From Sphingomonas immobilis (GTDB lineage Bacteria > Pseudomonadota > Alphaproteobacteria > Sphingomonadales > Sphingomonadaceae), in assembly GCF_030580995.1 (NCBI RefSeq), contig NZ_JAUQSZ010000007.1:62001-126000 (forward strand): 64,000 nt of DNA, in the 5' to 3' direction. A program made the translations under genes and the position numbers. The notes beneath the pieces were generated by a model. That model had not been told where the DNA came from, made no database searches, and saw only the letters and a program-made list of their open reading frames with translations. Of this stretch, positions 52,101 to 61,303 are shown in pieces (the first letter of the stretch is position 1; every line of letters begins with the position of its first letter).

Positions 52101-52277
52101 TCAGTGCGCGTTGTTCACCTTGTCGCTGATGTTGTTCCACATGCCGGTGGTGGTGGTGGCAACGCCGGCGAGCGCCGTGACCATCGTCAGCACGATGACC
52201 GCCAGGATGATGCCGTATTCGACCGCGGTCGCCCCGCGCTGGTCACGCGCAACCTTCCTGATCAGCCTAAACAGCAT
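52101..52277 (-). CDS. Flp-family type IVb pilin, copy 3 (divergent)
   Basis: A 58-residue prepilin with the Flp core RGATAVEYGIILAVIVLTMV but a different C-terminal tail (TTTTGMWNNISDKVNNAH). It is transcribed ahead of copies 2 and 1. The divergence suggests a minor or specialised pilin. The spacer to copy 2 (147 bp) may hold a separate promoter. Confidence 0.88.
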   Translation of the reverse strand: MLFRLIRKVARDQRGATAVEYGIILAVIVLTMVTALAGVATTTTGMWNNISDKVNNAH

Positions 52278-52356
52278 TCTCGCCCCGTCCCGAATGTCGC
52301 GATAAACCCCGTAAAACTTAACCGAGGAGCGTTAACGAAATGCCAAGGCGGCGCAT

Positions 52357-52770
52357 TTGACCGACATTTCCGCGCCGATGCTGGTCGTCGCCGCCGCGCT
52401 GATCGATGCGGACGCGCGGGTGCTGGTGCAGCAGCGCCCGCCGGGAAAGGCGCTTTCCGGGCTTTGGGAATATCCCGGCGGCAAGGTAGAGCCCGGCGAG
52501 ACGCCCGAGGCGGCGCTGGTGCGCGAACTGGCCGAGGAACTGGGCATCGCGGTGGCGCCCGGCGATCTCGTGCCCGTCACCTTCGCGACCGGCCCGGCGG
52601 ACGCGCGGGAAATGATCCTGCTGCTTTATGCCTGCCGCCGCTGGCAGGGCGTGCCGCAGATGCTGGATGCCGCCGCGCTCGCCTGGTGCGACGTGGCGGA
52701 ACTCAAGACGTTGCCGATGCCGCCCGCCGACGTGCGATTCGCCGAAGCGATCGCGGCGTTGTGCCTGTGA
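52357..52770 (+). CDS. mutT: (8-oxo)-dGTP diphosphatase, MutT
   Basis: A 137-residue NUDIX enzyme that removes 8-oxo-dGTP from the nucleotide pool and prevents A:T to C:G mutations. The MutT signature LWEYPGGKVEPGET is followed by the NUDIX box RELAEELGI. The TTG at 52357, with AAGG upstream, gives a standard N-terminus; ATG 52378 is an alternative. Fits the MutT length class. Confidence 0.9.
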   Translation: MTDISAPMLVVAAALIDADARVLVQQRPPGKALSGLWEYPGGKVEPGETPEAALVRELAEELGIAVAPGDLVPVTFATGPADAREMILLLYACRRWQGVPQMLDAAALAWCDVAELKTLPMPPADVRFAEAIAALCL

Positions 52771-52777
52771 GAAAAGC

Positions 52778-52851
52778 TGGAGGCCCGACCGGGAATCGAA
52801 CCCGGGTGCAAGGATTTGCAGTCCTCTGCGTCACCACTCCGCCATCGGGCC
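52778..52851 (-). tRNA. tRNA-Cys (anticodon GCA)
   Basis: A 74-nt cloverleaf on the minus strand. Acceptor GGCCCGA pairs with TCGGGCC, the anticodon loop reads CTGCAAA (GCA), the T-arm holds GTTCGATTC and CCA is encoded. Intact, with no flanking direct repeats. Confidence 0.95.
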
Positions 52852-53014
52852 CCGATCGCGTGGAGCGGGCGCAAATGCGCGGGCCGTGCCCGCAAGTCAA
52901 CACCTCGGCAAAAAACGCCTGCGTCGCTTGGCGTTGGTGATGCGGCGCGATACAAGCCGCTAGCGAATATAGTGTATTGCATGGCTAACACGGCTGTGCC
53001 ACAGAGGTGCCAGC

Positions 53015-53680
53015 ATGACGATCTCCGCTTCCCAGCCCACCCAAGTGGCGATGCGCCGCGCGATGGTGGCGAGCCAGCTGCGCACCAACGCCGTCAGCGA
53101 CCCGCGCGTCGTCGCCGCGATGGACCGTGTGCCGCGCGAGGCGTTCCTGCCGGAAAGCGTCGCTGCGATCGCTTATCGCGACACCGCCGTGCCGCTTGGT
53201 GGTGGCCGGTTCCAGAACGTGCCGATCGCGACCGGACGCCTGCTGACCGAGGCCTATCTGAAAAGCGACGACCGCGTCCTGCTGATCGGGGCGGCGGGCG
53301 GCTACACCGCTGCGGTGCTGTCCGAACTCGTTGCCTCGGTGGTCGCGGTCGAGAGCGATTCCGCGCTCGCCGCGCAGGCACGCGCCGCGCTCGCCGAGTA
53401 TCCGACCGTCACGTTGATCGAGGGGCCACTGGAAGCGGGAGCGCCCGACTCCGGCCCATATGACGTGCTGTTCGTCGACGGTGCGGTCGAACAGATCCCC
53501 GACGCCATCGTTGCGCAGGTCAAGCCGGGCGGCCGTGCCGTCGCCGGTCTGGCCGACCGCGGCGTGACGCGGCTCAGCGCGGGCCGGCGCACGGCGGGCG
53601 GCTTCGGCCTCGTCGATTTCGCCGATATCGAATGTGTGCCGCTGCCGGGTTTTGCGGCCCCCAAGACCTTCAGCTTCTGA
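53015..53680 (+). CDS. Protein-L-isoaspartate O-methyltransferase-like protein
   Basis: A 221-residue SAM-dependent methyltransferase. The PCMT fold is shown by MRRAMVASQLRTNAVSDPRV, VPREAFLP, the SAM-binding LLIGAAGGYTAAVLSELV (canonical TGSGY reads AAGGY here) and the post-motif PYDVLFVDGAVEQIP. It may repair damaged aspartates, or belong to the Sphingomonadales group of PCMT-like proteins found before tolC. It is followed 17 bp later by the TolC-like gene. Confidence 0.82.
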   Translation: MTISASQPTQVAMRRAMVASQLRTNAVSDPRVVAAMDRVPREAFLPESVAAIAYRDTAVPLGGGRFQNVPIATGRLLTEAYLKSDDRVLLIGAAGGYTAAVLSELVASVVAVESDSALAAQARAALAEYPTVTLIEGPLEAGAPDSGPYDVLFVDGAVEQIPDAIVAQVKPGGRAVAGLADRGVTRLSAGRRTAGGFGLVDFADIECVPLPGFAAPKTFSF

Positions 53681-53697
53681 AAGACCGCGCCCGCCCG

Positions 53698-55194
53698 ATG
53701 CGATATTCCTATCTTCTTGCAGGCGCGGCGCTTTCGCTTTTGGCCGGTCCGGCGGCCGCGGAGACGCTCCGCGAGGCGCTGGTCAAGGCATACAACACCA
53801 ATCCGACGCTCACCGCCGAACGCGCGAATCTGCGCGCCACGGACGAGGGCGTACCGCTTGCCCGCGCGAACGGCCTGCCGAGCGTTTCGCTGACCGGGCA
53901 ATATGCCGAGAACGTGCTGAAGGCGTCGAACAACTTCGTCTCGCCCGACCGGCAGGTGATCGTCCAGCCGCAGATCACGGTGCCGCTCTACGCCGGCGGG
54001 CGCGTGCGCAATTCGGTGCGCGCCGCGGATACCCGCGTCGAGGCGGGCCGCTACGGCCTGCGCGATACCGAGGCGAGCGTGTTTTCGTCGGTGGTCGGCG
54101 CGTATATGGACGTGATCCGCGACGAGACGATCGTCGCGCTCAACACGCAGAACGTCCATGTCCTCGACGTCAATCTGCAGGCGAGCCGCGACCGCTTCCA
54201 GGTCGGCGACCTGACCCGCACCGACGTCGCCCAGTCCGAGGCACGTCTCGCGCTGGCCCAGAGCCAGTTGCAGAATGCGCAGGCCCGGCTCATCAGCAGC
54301 CGCGAGAATTACGTCCAGCTCGTCGGTACGCCGCCGGGCACGCTCGAACAGCCGCCCGAACTGCCCAACCTGCCCGCCGATCCGACCGCGGCGGTCGATG
54401 TCGCGCTGCATGACAATCCGGCGCTGCTCGCGGCAAGCAAGAACCGCGACGCGACCGCCTATGACGTAAAGGCCGCGAACGCGAGCCGCCTGCCGCAGGT
54501 CTCCGCCGTCGCCAGCGGCAATTACTATAATTACCTGGGGTCGCTCGGCGGTGCGGGCACGACCGGGGCGCTGGTGTCGCAGAGCGGCAAGTCGGCCTAT
54601 GTCGGCGCGCAGATCAGCGTGCCGATCTTCCAGGGCGGCGCGCCGACCGCGCAGGTCCGCCAGGCACAGGCCCGCCAGGCGCAGGCGATCGAGCAGACGA
54701 CCGCGACCGAACGCAACATCATCGCACAGGCCCGCAGCGCCTATGCCGCATGGCGATCCTCGCTGCAGGTGATCGCGTCGAGCCAGGTCGCGGTCGATGC
54801 CAACAAGCTCTCGCTGGAGGGCGTGCGCGCCGAGAACAGTGTCGGCAGCCGCACGATCCTCGACATTCTCAACGCCGAGCAGGAGCTGCTCAACTCGCAG
54901 ATCACGCTCGTCTCCGCGCAGCGGGACGCCTATGTCGCGGGCTTCGCGCTGCTCGCGGCGATGGGCAAGGCAGAGGCCAAGGATCTCGGGCTCGACGGCG
55001 GGCCGCTCTACGATCCGCTGATCCATTACAAGAAGGTGCGCAACACGATCTGGGATTTCGGATCGGACCCGACGCCGGCGCCGGTCGCGACCAGCACCGC
55101 CGCCAGCCCGGCGCAGACCTCCGTAGTAACACGGCCCCTCGAGCCCGAGCTCGACACGCCGGTTGACAACAAGGCCCCGGCTCCCGCAAAATAA
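53698..55194 (+). CDS. TolC-family outer-membrane efflux protein
   Basis: A 498-residue TolC-type channel with a signal peptide (cleaved at about PAAAETL) and two repeats of beta-barrel plus helical-tunnel segments. The family motifs include LRATDEGVPLARANGLPSVS, the first-repeat RFQVGDLTRTDVAQSEARL and the second-repeat ENSVGSRTILDILNAEQEL. It should supply the outer-membrane exit for a type-I secretion or drug-efflux pump; no inner-membrane partner is adjacent. The C-terminus is long and Pro-rich. Confidence 0.93.
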   Translation: MRYSYLLAGAALSLLAGPAAAETLREALVKAYNTNPTLTAERANLRATDEGVPLARANGLPSVSLTGQYAENVLKASNNFVSPDRQVIVQPQITVPLYAGGRVRNSVRAADTRVEAGRYGLRDTEASVFSSVVGAYMDVIRDETIVALNTQNVHVLDVNLQASRDRFQVGDLTRTDVAQSEARLALAQSQLQNAQARLISSRENYVQLVGTPPGTLEQPPELPNLPADPTAAVDVALHDNPALLAASKNRDATAYDVKAANASRLPQVSAVASGNYYNYLGSLGGAGTTGALVSQSGKSAYVGAQISVPIFQGGAPTAQVRQAQARQAQAIEQTTATERNIIAQARSAYAAWRSSLQVIASSQVAVDANKLSLEGVRAENSVGSRTILDILNAEQELLNSQITLVSAQRDAYVAGFALLAAMGKAEAKDLGLDGGPLYDPLIHYKKVRNTIWDFGSDPTPAPVATSTAASPAQTSVVTRPLEPELDTPVDNKAPAPAK

Positions 55195-55246
55195 CGTGGT
55201 TAAGAGGCGCTGAATTTCGGCGTCTCAGGTCGCGAGGTTGCCGTCG

Positions 55247-55726
55247 ATGGGGGATATCAGCGCAGAGCCGTCGATGGAGGACATCCTCTCGTCGATCAAG
55301 CGGATCATCGCCGAAGAAGGCGACGTCGCCGATCGCCCGCGCCGCGCGCCGCGCCCGGTCATCAACCCAGCGCCCGAGCCGCGCGAAATCCTGGAACTGA
55401 GCGAGCCGGTCGCGACCGAGCGTCCTTTCGCCCAGGCCGAGCAGGTCGCGGCGCCGGTTGCGGCCCAGCCCGCCCGCGTTGCTCCTGCCGCTCCCGCACG
55501 TTCGGAGGCGCTCGTCTCGCAGGACGCCGTAGACGCGACGCGCGGGCCGCTCGATGCGCTCTCGCGCCTGATCGTCAAGCCGGAAACCAATGGCAGCGAC
55601 ACGCTGGAAGGCATGGTGCGCGAGATGATCCGCCCGATGCTGCGCGAATGGCTCGACGCCAAGCTGCCGGCGATGGTCGAACAGATGGTCGCGCGCGAGA
55701 TCAGCCGGATCACCGGCCAGCGCTGA
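55247..55726 (+). CDS. PopZ-family (DUF2497) polar organising protein
   Basis: A 159-residue protein. The N-terminal MEDILSSIKRIIAEE helix, an acidic Pro-rich linker and the C-terminal helical assembly region LEGMVREMIRPMLREWLDAKLP with MVEQMVAREISRITGQR are diagnostic. PopZ anchors the chromosome origin and recruits signalling proteins at cell poles in alphaproteobacteria. ATG 55247 has GAGG nine bases upstream and is preferred to the TTG at 55238. It is near valS, a common placement. Confidence 0.9.
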   Translation: MGDISAEPSMEDILSSIKRIIAEEGDVADRPRRAPRPVINPAPEPREILELSEPVATERPFAQAEQVAAPVAAQPARVAPAAPARSEALVSQDAVDATRGPLDALSRLIVKPETNGSDTLEGMVREMIRPMLREWLDAKLPAMVEQMVAREISRITGQR

Positions 55727-55773
55727 GCCGATCGCCGGTTGCGGGGGGCGGGGCGTTCTGCTTAACCCGTAAC

Positions 55774-57822
55774 ATGAGAAACATCCTGTTCGCGAGCGCC
55801 GCCGCACTCGCTTTCGTCGCTGCAGCCCCCGCCGCCGCCCGCCAGCTCACCATCGACGACGTTATCTCGCTGTCGCGCGTGTCGTCGCCCACCGTTTCGG
55901 CGGATGGGCATTGGCTTGTCTACCAGCAGCGCGAGACCGATCTGCAGATCGACGGCGGCCGCTACGATCTCTGGCGACTCGATCTGACGAAGAAGGGTGC
56001 CGCGCCGGTGAAGCTCGTCGCCGAGGCCGACGTCAACGAAACCGCGCCGCAGATTTCGGCCGACGGCAAGTCCGTCTGGTTCCAGTCCGACAAGGGCGGC
56101 GAGGACGCCGTCTGGTCGATCGGCATCGCCGGCGGCACGGCGACGAAGCTCACCGATTTCAAGGGCGGCATGGGCGGCTTCAAGGTCTCGCCCGCAGGCG
56201 ACAAGCTGCTGATCTGGGCCGATCGCAAGCCCGGCGCTCCAAGCCTCGAACTGCCGATGGTCAAGAAGGACGGCATGGCCGGCAACGCCCGCACCTACGA
56301 CCAGATGTTCGTGCGCCACTGGGCGAGCTGGGCGGACGGCAACCGCTCGCAACTGTTCGTGCTGGCGCTGACGGCAGCGGGTGCGCCCGGCAGCGGCACC
56401 GCAATCGAAAGCGGGCTGGTCGGCGACACCCCCTCCAAGCCGTTCGGCGACGGCAGCGAAGTATCATGGAGCGCGGATGGCAAGACCGTCTATTTCGCGC
56501 TGCGCGAGGCGGGCCGGATCGAGCCGCTGTCGACCAACTTCGATATCTTCGCGGCCCCGGCGGACGGCTCGGCCGCGCCGGTCAATCTGACGGCGAACAA
56601 CAAGGGCACCGACACGCTGCCGACCGTGTCGCCCGACGGCAAGTGGCTCGCCTATGTGTCGATGAAGCGCGCGGGCTATGAGGCCGACCGGCAGGTGCTG
56701 ATGCTGCGCGATCTCGCCAGCGGCACGGTCAAGCCGCTGACCGAAAGCTGGGACCGCTCGATCGGCTCGATCGCCTGGGCGCCGGACGGCAAGCGCCTGA
56801 TCGTCACCGCCGAGGACACGCAGGAGAACCCGATCTGGTCGGTCGATGCCGCCTCGGGCAAGGTCACGCGCCTCACCCAGCAAGGCAACGTCTCCGCCGT
56901 CGTGCCGACCGCCAAGGGGCTCGTCTACGCGCTCAACAGCCTGACCGCGCCCGACGATTTCTGGATGCTCTCAGGCGGCAAGCCGCAGCGCCTCACCAGC
57001 GTCAACGCGACGAAGCTCGCGGGCATCGACATCCCCACCGTCACGCGCTTCAGCTTCACCGGCGCGAACAACGACACCGTCTGGGGCTATGCGATGAAGC
57101 CGGCGGGCAGCACCGGCAAGGTGCCGGTCGCGTACATGGTCCATGGCGGGCCGCAGGGATCGAGCAACAACAGCTGGTCCTATCGCTGGAACCCGATGCT
57201 GTTCGCGGGCGCGGGCTATGGCCTTGTCGCGGTCGATTTCCACGGCTCGACCGGCTACGGCCAGGCCTTCACCGACGCGATCCGCAGCAACTGGGGCGGC
57301 TGGCCGCTCGAGGATCTGCAGAAGGGCCTCGCCGCCGCCACGACCAAATTTTCCTGGCTCGACGGCGACAATGCCTGCGCGCTCGGCGCGTCCTACGGCG
57401 GCTATATGATGAACTGGATCGAGGGCAACTGGCCCGATCGCTTCAAGTGCATCGTCCAGCACGACGGCGTGTTCGACGCCCGCGCGATGGCCTACGAGAC
57501 CGAGGAACTGTGGTTCGACGAATGGGAACATGGCGGGCACCCCTATTACGAGGCACCGGCCGAGTTCGAGAAGTGGAACCCGGTCAACCACGTTGCGAAG
57601 TGGAAGACGCCGCAACTCGTCATCACCTCCGAGGGCGACTACCGCATCCCCTATACGCAGGGCATCGCCAGCTTCACCGCGCTCCAGCGCCGCGAGATCC
57701 CCTCGCGGCTGGTCGTGTTCCCCGGCGGCAGCCACTGGGTGCTCAAGCCCAAGGAAAGCCGCCAATGGTATCATGAGGTGCTCGGCTGGCTCAACACATA
57801 TACCGGCAAGGCGGCGAAATAG
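55774..57822 (+). CDS. S9-family prolyl-oligopeptidase-like peptidase, exported
   Basis: A 682-residue enzyme with a signal peptide (about 1-22), a beta-propeller with TolB/WD-like repeats (40-420) and an alpha/beta-hydrolase domain. The catalytic triad reads S540 in GASYGG, D622 in SEGDYRIP and H654 in GSHWVLKP. It should cleave short peptides, with acylaminoacyl- or dipeptidyl-peptidase specificity. It converges on the MAPEG gene. Confidence 0.92.
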   Translation: MRNILFASAAALAFVAAAPAAARQLTIDDVISLSRVSSPTVSADGHWLVYQQRETDLQIDGGRYDLWRLDLTKKGAAPVKLVAEADVNETAPQISADGKSVWFQSDKGGEDAVWSIGIAGGTATKLTDFKGGMGGFKVSPAGDKLLIWADRKPGAPSLELPMVKKDGMAGNARTYDQMFVRHWASWADGNRSQLFVLALTAAGAPGSGTAIESGLVGDTPSKPFGDGSEVSWSADGKTVYFALREAGRIEPLSTNFDIFAAPADGSAAPVNLTANNKGTDTLPTVSPDGKWLAYVSMKRAGYEADRQVLMLRDLASGTVKPLTESWDRSIGSIAWAPDGKRLIVTAEDTQENPIWSVDAASGKVTRLTQQGNVSAVVPTAKGLVYALNSLTAPDDFWMLSGGKPQRLTSVNATKLAGIDIPTVTRFSFTGANNDTVWGYAMKPAGSTGKVPVAYMVHGGPQGSSNNSWSYRWNPMLFAGAGYGLVAVDFHGSTGYGQAFTDAIRSNWGGWPLEDLQKGLAAATTKFSWLDGDNACALGASYGGYMMNWIEGNWPDRFKCIVQHDGVFDARAMAYETEELWFDEWEHGGHPYYEAPAEFEKWNPVNHVAKWKTPQLVITSEGDYRIPYTQGIASFTALQRREIPSRLVVFPGGSHWVLKPKESRQWYHEVLGWLNTYTGKAAK

Positions 57823-57826
57823 CCGC

Positions 57827-58231
57827 CTATCCGTGTAGCGCGAACAGCAGCGGCCACAGCATGATGACGATTCCCGCAAGGCTGACCATGAACGCGGCCG
57901 AGCGCACATACTTCACGCCCCAGACGTAGAGCGGCAGATAGGCGACGCGGGCGAACAACCAGAGGTGCGCGCCGATCGCCGTCCAGTGCGTGTGGATGCC
58001 CATGATGCCGAGCCCCGCCACCGCCGCGACGACGAGCGGGAAGGTCTCGAAGAAATTCGCCTGCGCGCGCGTCAACCGGCCGACCGTCGGGTTGGGCGGC
58101 GGCATCTCCTCGTCGCGCGGGCCCGCGTTCCAGTCGCTGCCATATTGCTTCGTCCGCAGCGTCGCCGCCGCGAAGATATGGACGAGTGCGAGCACGCAGC
58201 CCCATGCGAGGACGAAGACTTCGATATGCAT
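57827..58231 (-). CDS. MAPEG-family membrane protein
   Basis: A 134-residue protein with four helices and the MAPEG signatures [20 protein letters not shown] and [17 protein letters not shown]. The superfamily includes glutathione-dependent microsomal transferases; bacterial members of this type have unknown substrates. Divergent from valS by 92 bp. Confidence 0.9.
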   Translation of the reverse strand: MHIEVFVLAWGCVLALVHIFAAATLRTKQYGSDWNAGPRDEEMPPPNPTVGRLTRAQANFFETFPLVVAAVAGLGIMGIHTHWTAIGAHLWLFARVAYLPLYVWGVKYVRSAAFMVSLAGIVIMLWPLLFALHG

Positions 58232-58323
58232 TGGCGCTCCCCCGACCGTTGACGGCAGAACTCTATCACGCCCTGCGCGGCCCGCTCTTTTATTTTGAGC
58301 GCGCGCCGGTAAACGCTGGCGCC

Positions 58324-61092
58324 ATGACCGAGCTTCCCAAAACCTTCGACCCCGCCGAGATCGAGCGCCGCTGGTACGCGCATTGGGAGGAGAACGATCT
58401 CTTCCATCCCGACCGCCCCGGCGCGGAGCCGTGGACGATCGTCAACCCGCCGCCCAACGTGACGGGCTCGCTGCACATCGGCCACGCGCTCGACAACACG
58501 CTGCAGGATATCCTTGCGCGGCACGCCCGGCTGAAGGGCAAGGATGCGCTGTGGGTGGTCGGCACCGATCACGCCGGCATCGCCACGCAGATGGTGGTCG
58601 AGCGCCAGATGGCGCTCAAGCAGCAGAAGCGCACCGATTTCTCGCGCGAACAATTCGTCGAGAAGGTCTGGGAGTGGAAGGCGGAAAGCGGCGGCGAGAT
58701 CACGTCGCAACTCCGCCGCCTCGGCTGTTCGATGGACTGGAAGAACGAACGCTTCACGATGGACAAGGGTTTTTCGAAGGCCGTCCTCAAGGTGTTCGTC
58801 GATCTCTACAACCAGGGGCTCCTGTATCGCGACAAGCGCCTCGTGAACTGGGATCCCGGCCTTGGCACCGCGATCAGCGACCTCGAGGTCGAGACGCGCG
58901 AGATCAAGGGCAGCTTCTGGCACCTGCGCTATCCGCTTGAGGACGGTAGCGGGTACATCCACGTCGCGACGACGCGACCGGAGACGATGCTCGCCGACAT
59001 GGCGGTGGCGGTGAACCCGCAGGACGAGCGCTACACCGCGCTGGTGGGGAAGAACGTGCGCCTGCCGATCACCGGGCGGCTCATTCCCATCGTTGCCGAC
59101 GAACATGCCGATCCGAGCCTTGGCTCGGGCGCGGTGAAGATCACGCCGGGGCATGATTTCAACGACTTCGAGGTCGGCAAGCGCGCCGGCATGAAGGCGG
59201 GCGAGATGCTCAACATGCTCGACGCCAAGGCGAACGTGACGCAAACGAGCGATGGGCTGATCCCGGCGGAACTGCTCGGGCTGTCGACGGCGGATGCGCG
59301 GAAAAGCGTGGTCGCGCGGCTGAAGGACGAGGGCTTCCTTGTGCCGCACGTCGACAAGGAGGGTGCCGAGCACGACGCCGAACCGCGCACGATCCAGACG
59401 CCCTACGGCGACCGCTCGGGCGTGGTGATCGAGCCGTGGCTGACCGACCAATGGTATGTCGACGCCGCGACGCTGGCGAAGCCCGCGATCGAGGCGGTGC
59501 GATCCGGCGCGGTGAAGGTCGTGCCCGCGAGCTGGGAAAAGACCTATTTCAACTGGATGGAGAACATCCAGCCGTGGTGCGTGAGCCGGCAATTGTGGTG
59601 GGGGCACCGGATTCCGGCGTGGTTCGGCGACGACGGCAAGGTCTATGTCGCGCTGACCGCCGAGGAAGCGCAGGCGCAGGCGGGGCCCTCGGTCAAGCTG
59701 GAGCAGGATCCCGACGTCCTCGACACCTGGTTCTCCTCCGCGCTGTGGCCGTTCGCGACGATGGGCTGGCCCGATGAGGCGAATCCGACGCTCCACGGCC
59801 GCTACCCCAACGACGTGCTGATCTCCGGCTTCGATATCCTGTTCTTCTGGGACGCCCGCATGATGATGCAGGGCATCCACTTCATGAAGGACGTGCCGTT
59901 CCGCACGCTCTACCTGCACGGCCTCGTCCGCGCCGCGGATGGCGCGAAGATGTCGAAGTCGAAGGGCAATGTCGTCAACCCGCTCGGCCTGATCGACCAG
60001 TACGGGGCCGACGCGCTGCGCTTCTTCATGGCGGCGATGGAGAGCCAGGGCCGCGACATCAAGATGGATGAGAAGCGCGTCGAGGGCTATCGCAACTTCG
60101 CGACCAAGCTGTGGAACGCCGCGCGCTTCTGCCAGTCGAACGGCATCGGCGCGAGCAAGACGCTCGACGCGCCGGAGGCGACGCTCGCCGTCAACAAATG
60201 GATCATCGCCGAGACGATCCAGACGGTGCAGGCGGTCGACCTCGCGCTCGCCGACTATCGTTTCGACGGCGCGGCGAACGCGATCTACCAGTTCGCCTGG
60301 AGCCGCTTCTGCGACTGGTATCTCGAACTCATCAAGCCCGTCCTGAGCAAGGTGGAAGGGCCTGTCCTATCCTCAAACCCCTCCCCTTCAGGGGAGGGGC
60401 AGGGGGTGGGGGAAGCCTCGCAGAGCGGAACGTCCGCGGCACTGCCCGGCCCCGAGGCCGACGAGACGCGCGCCGTTGCGGGCTGGGTGCTCGACCAGAT
60501 CCTCGTGCTGCTCCATCCGTTCATGCCCTTCGTCACCGAAGAACTGTGGTCGAAGCTGGGCGCGCGCGATTACGAGCTCATCGTCGCGAAATGGCCGATG
60601 GCCGATGCGCGATCGATGGATGCCGAGGCGAGCAGGGAGATCGACTGGCTGATCCGGCTGGTGAGCGAGGTGCGCGCGGCGCGCAACGAACTCGGCGTCA
60701 CGCCGGGCACGCGCATGGCCTTCCACGTCCGCGATGCCGATGACGCCACGACGGCACGGATCGATCGCCAGCGCGGCGCGATCGCGCGGCTCGCCCGTAT
60801 CGATCTCGCCGATGGCCCCGCGCCCGCGACCGGCGCGGTGCAGGTCGTGATCGACGAGGCGACCTATGTCCTCCCGCTCGAAGGCGTGATCGATCTCGAC
60901 GCCGAGCGCGCACGCCTCACCAAGGGGATCGCGGCGGCGGAGAAGGAGCGCGATGCGCTCGCGGGCCGCCTCGGCAACGCGAGCTTCGTCGAGCGCGCCA
61001 AGCCCGAGGCGGTCGAGAAGGCGCGTGCCGACCACGCCGAGAAAGCGGCCGAGGCGGAGCGGCTGGCGGCGGCGCTGGCGCGGCTGGGGTGA
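58324..61092 (+). CDS. valS: Valyl-tRNA synthetase, with an in-frame repeat insert
   Basis: A 922-residue class-I synthetase charging tRNA-Val. HIGH is at 51-54 and KMSKS at 542-546; the CP1 editing domain lies between, and the C-terminal coiled coil (about 840-920) is present. In the anticodon-binding region, between EWYLELIKP-type and [15 protein letters not shown]-type helices, residues about 673-711 are not conserved but read [11 protein letters not shown] and [13 protein letters not shown], which are translations of genomic palindromic repeats. The frame stays open through this insert. Confidence 0.95.
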   Translation: MTELPKTFDPAEIERRWYAHWEENDLFHPDRPGAEPWTIVNPPPNVTGSLHIGHALDNTLQDILARHARLKGKDALWVVGTDHAGIATQMVVERQMALKQQKRTDFSREQFVEKVWEWKAESGGEITSQLRRLGCSMDWKNERFTMDKGFSKAVLKVFVDLYNQGLLYRDKRLVNWDPGLGTAISDLEVETREIKGSFWHLRYPLEDGSGYIHVATTRPETMLADMAVAVNPQDERYTALVGKNVRLPITGRLIPIVADEHADPSLGSGAVKITPGHDFNDFEVGKRAGMKAGEMLNMLDAKANVTQTSDGLIPAELLGLSTADARKSVVARLKDEGFLVPHVDKEGAEHDAEPRTIQTPYGDRSGVVIEPWLTDQWYVDAATLAKPAIEAVRSGAVKVVPASWEKTYFNWMENIQPWCVSRQLWWGHRIPAWFGDDGKVYVALTAEEAQAQAGPSVKLEQDPDVLDTWFSSALWPFATMGWPDEANPTLHGRYPNDVLISGFDILFFWDARMMMQGIHFMKDVPFRTLYLHGLVRAADGAKMSKSKGNVVNPLGLIDQYGADALRFFMAAMESQGRDIKMDEKRVEGYRNFATKLWNAARFCQSNGIGASKTLDAPEATLAVNKWIIAETIQTVQAVDLALADYRFDGAANAIYQFAWSRFCDWYLELIKPVLSKVEGPVLSSNPSPSGEGQGVGEASQSGTSAALPGPEADETRAVAGWVLDQILVLLHPFMPFVTEELWSKLGARDYELIVAKWPMADARSMDAEASREIDWLIRLVSEVRAARNELGVTPGTRMAFHVRDADDATTARIDRQRGAIARLARIDLADGPAPATGAVQVVIDEATYVLPLEGVIDLDAERARLTKGIAAAEKERDALAGRLGNASFVERAKPEAVEKARADHAEKAAEAERLAAALARLG
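60340..60455 (+). repeat. Intragenic palindromic repeat inserted in valS
   Basis: CCTGAGCAAGGTGGAAGGGC resembles the family at 33296-33388, and CCCCTCCCCTTCAGGGGAGG is a second palindrome. Together they add about 39 codons to valS without breaking the frame. The insertion point falls between helices of the anticodon-binding domain. Confidence 0.82.
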
Positions 61093-61221
61093 CGCTGTCC
61101 TACAGGTCGCGTGTCTGTCACAGTCGGCAAGTCGCCCACCGTGTCGAGTCGCAGGATTGGATCAAAAACGGAAACGATCGAAGCTTACATTTTCGATTCA
61201 GGTGTCAATCTGACAAGCGAG
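61093..61221 (-). repeat. Copy 2 of the ~130-bp long-range inverted repeat
   Basis: Read on the minus strand it matches 5280-5410 with blocks CTCGCTTGTCAGATTGACAC, CTGAATCGAAAATGT, CGATCGTTTCCGTTTTTGAT and TGTAGGACAGCG. The plus-strand left end abuts the valS stop codon, just as copy 1 abuts the purQ stop. No terminator T-run is evident. Confidence 0.8.
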
Positions 61222-61303
61222 GTCTAACTTTCAGGCGGCACGCAAGCGCTAGCCGAATCCATTGAGCCTGCGTACCAACGCCGCAATCGAACAGGAGACC
61301 ATC

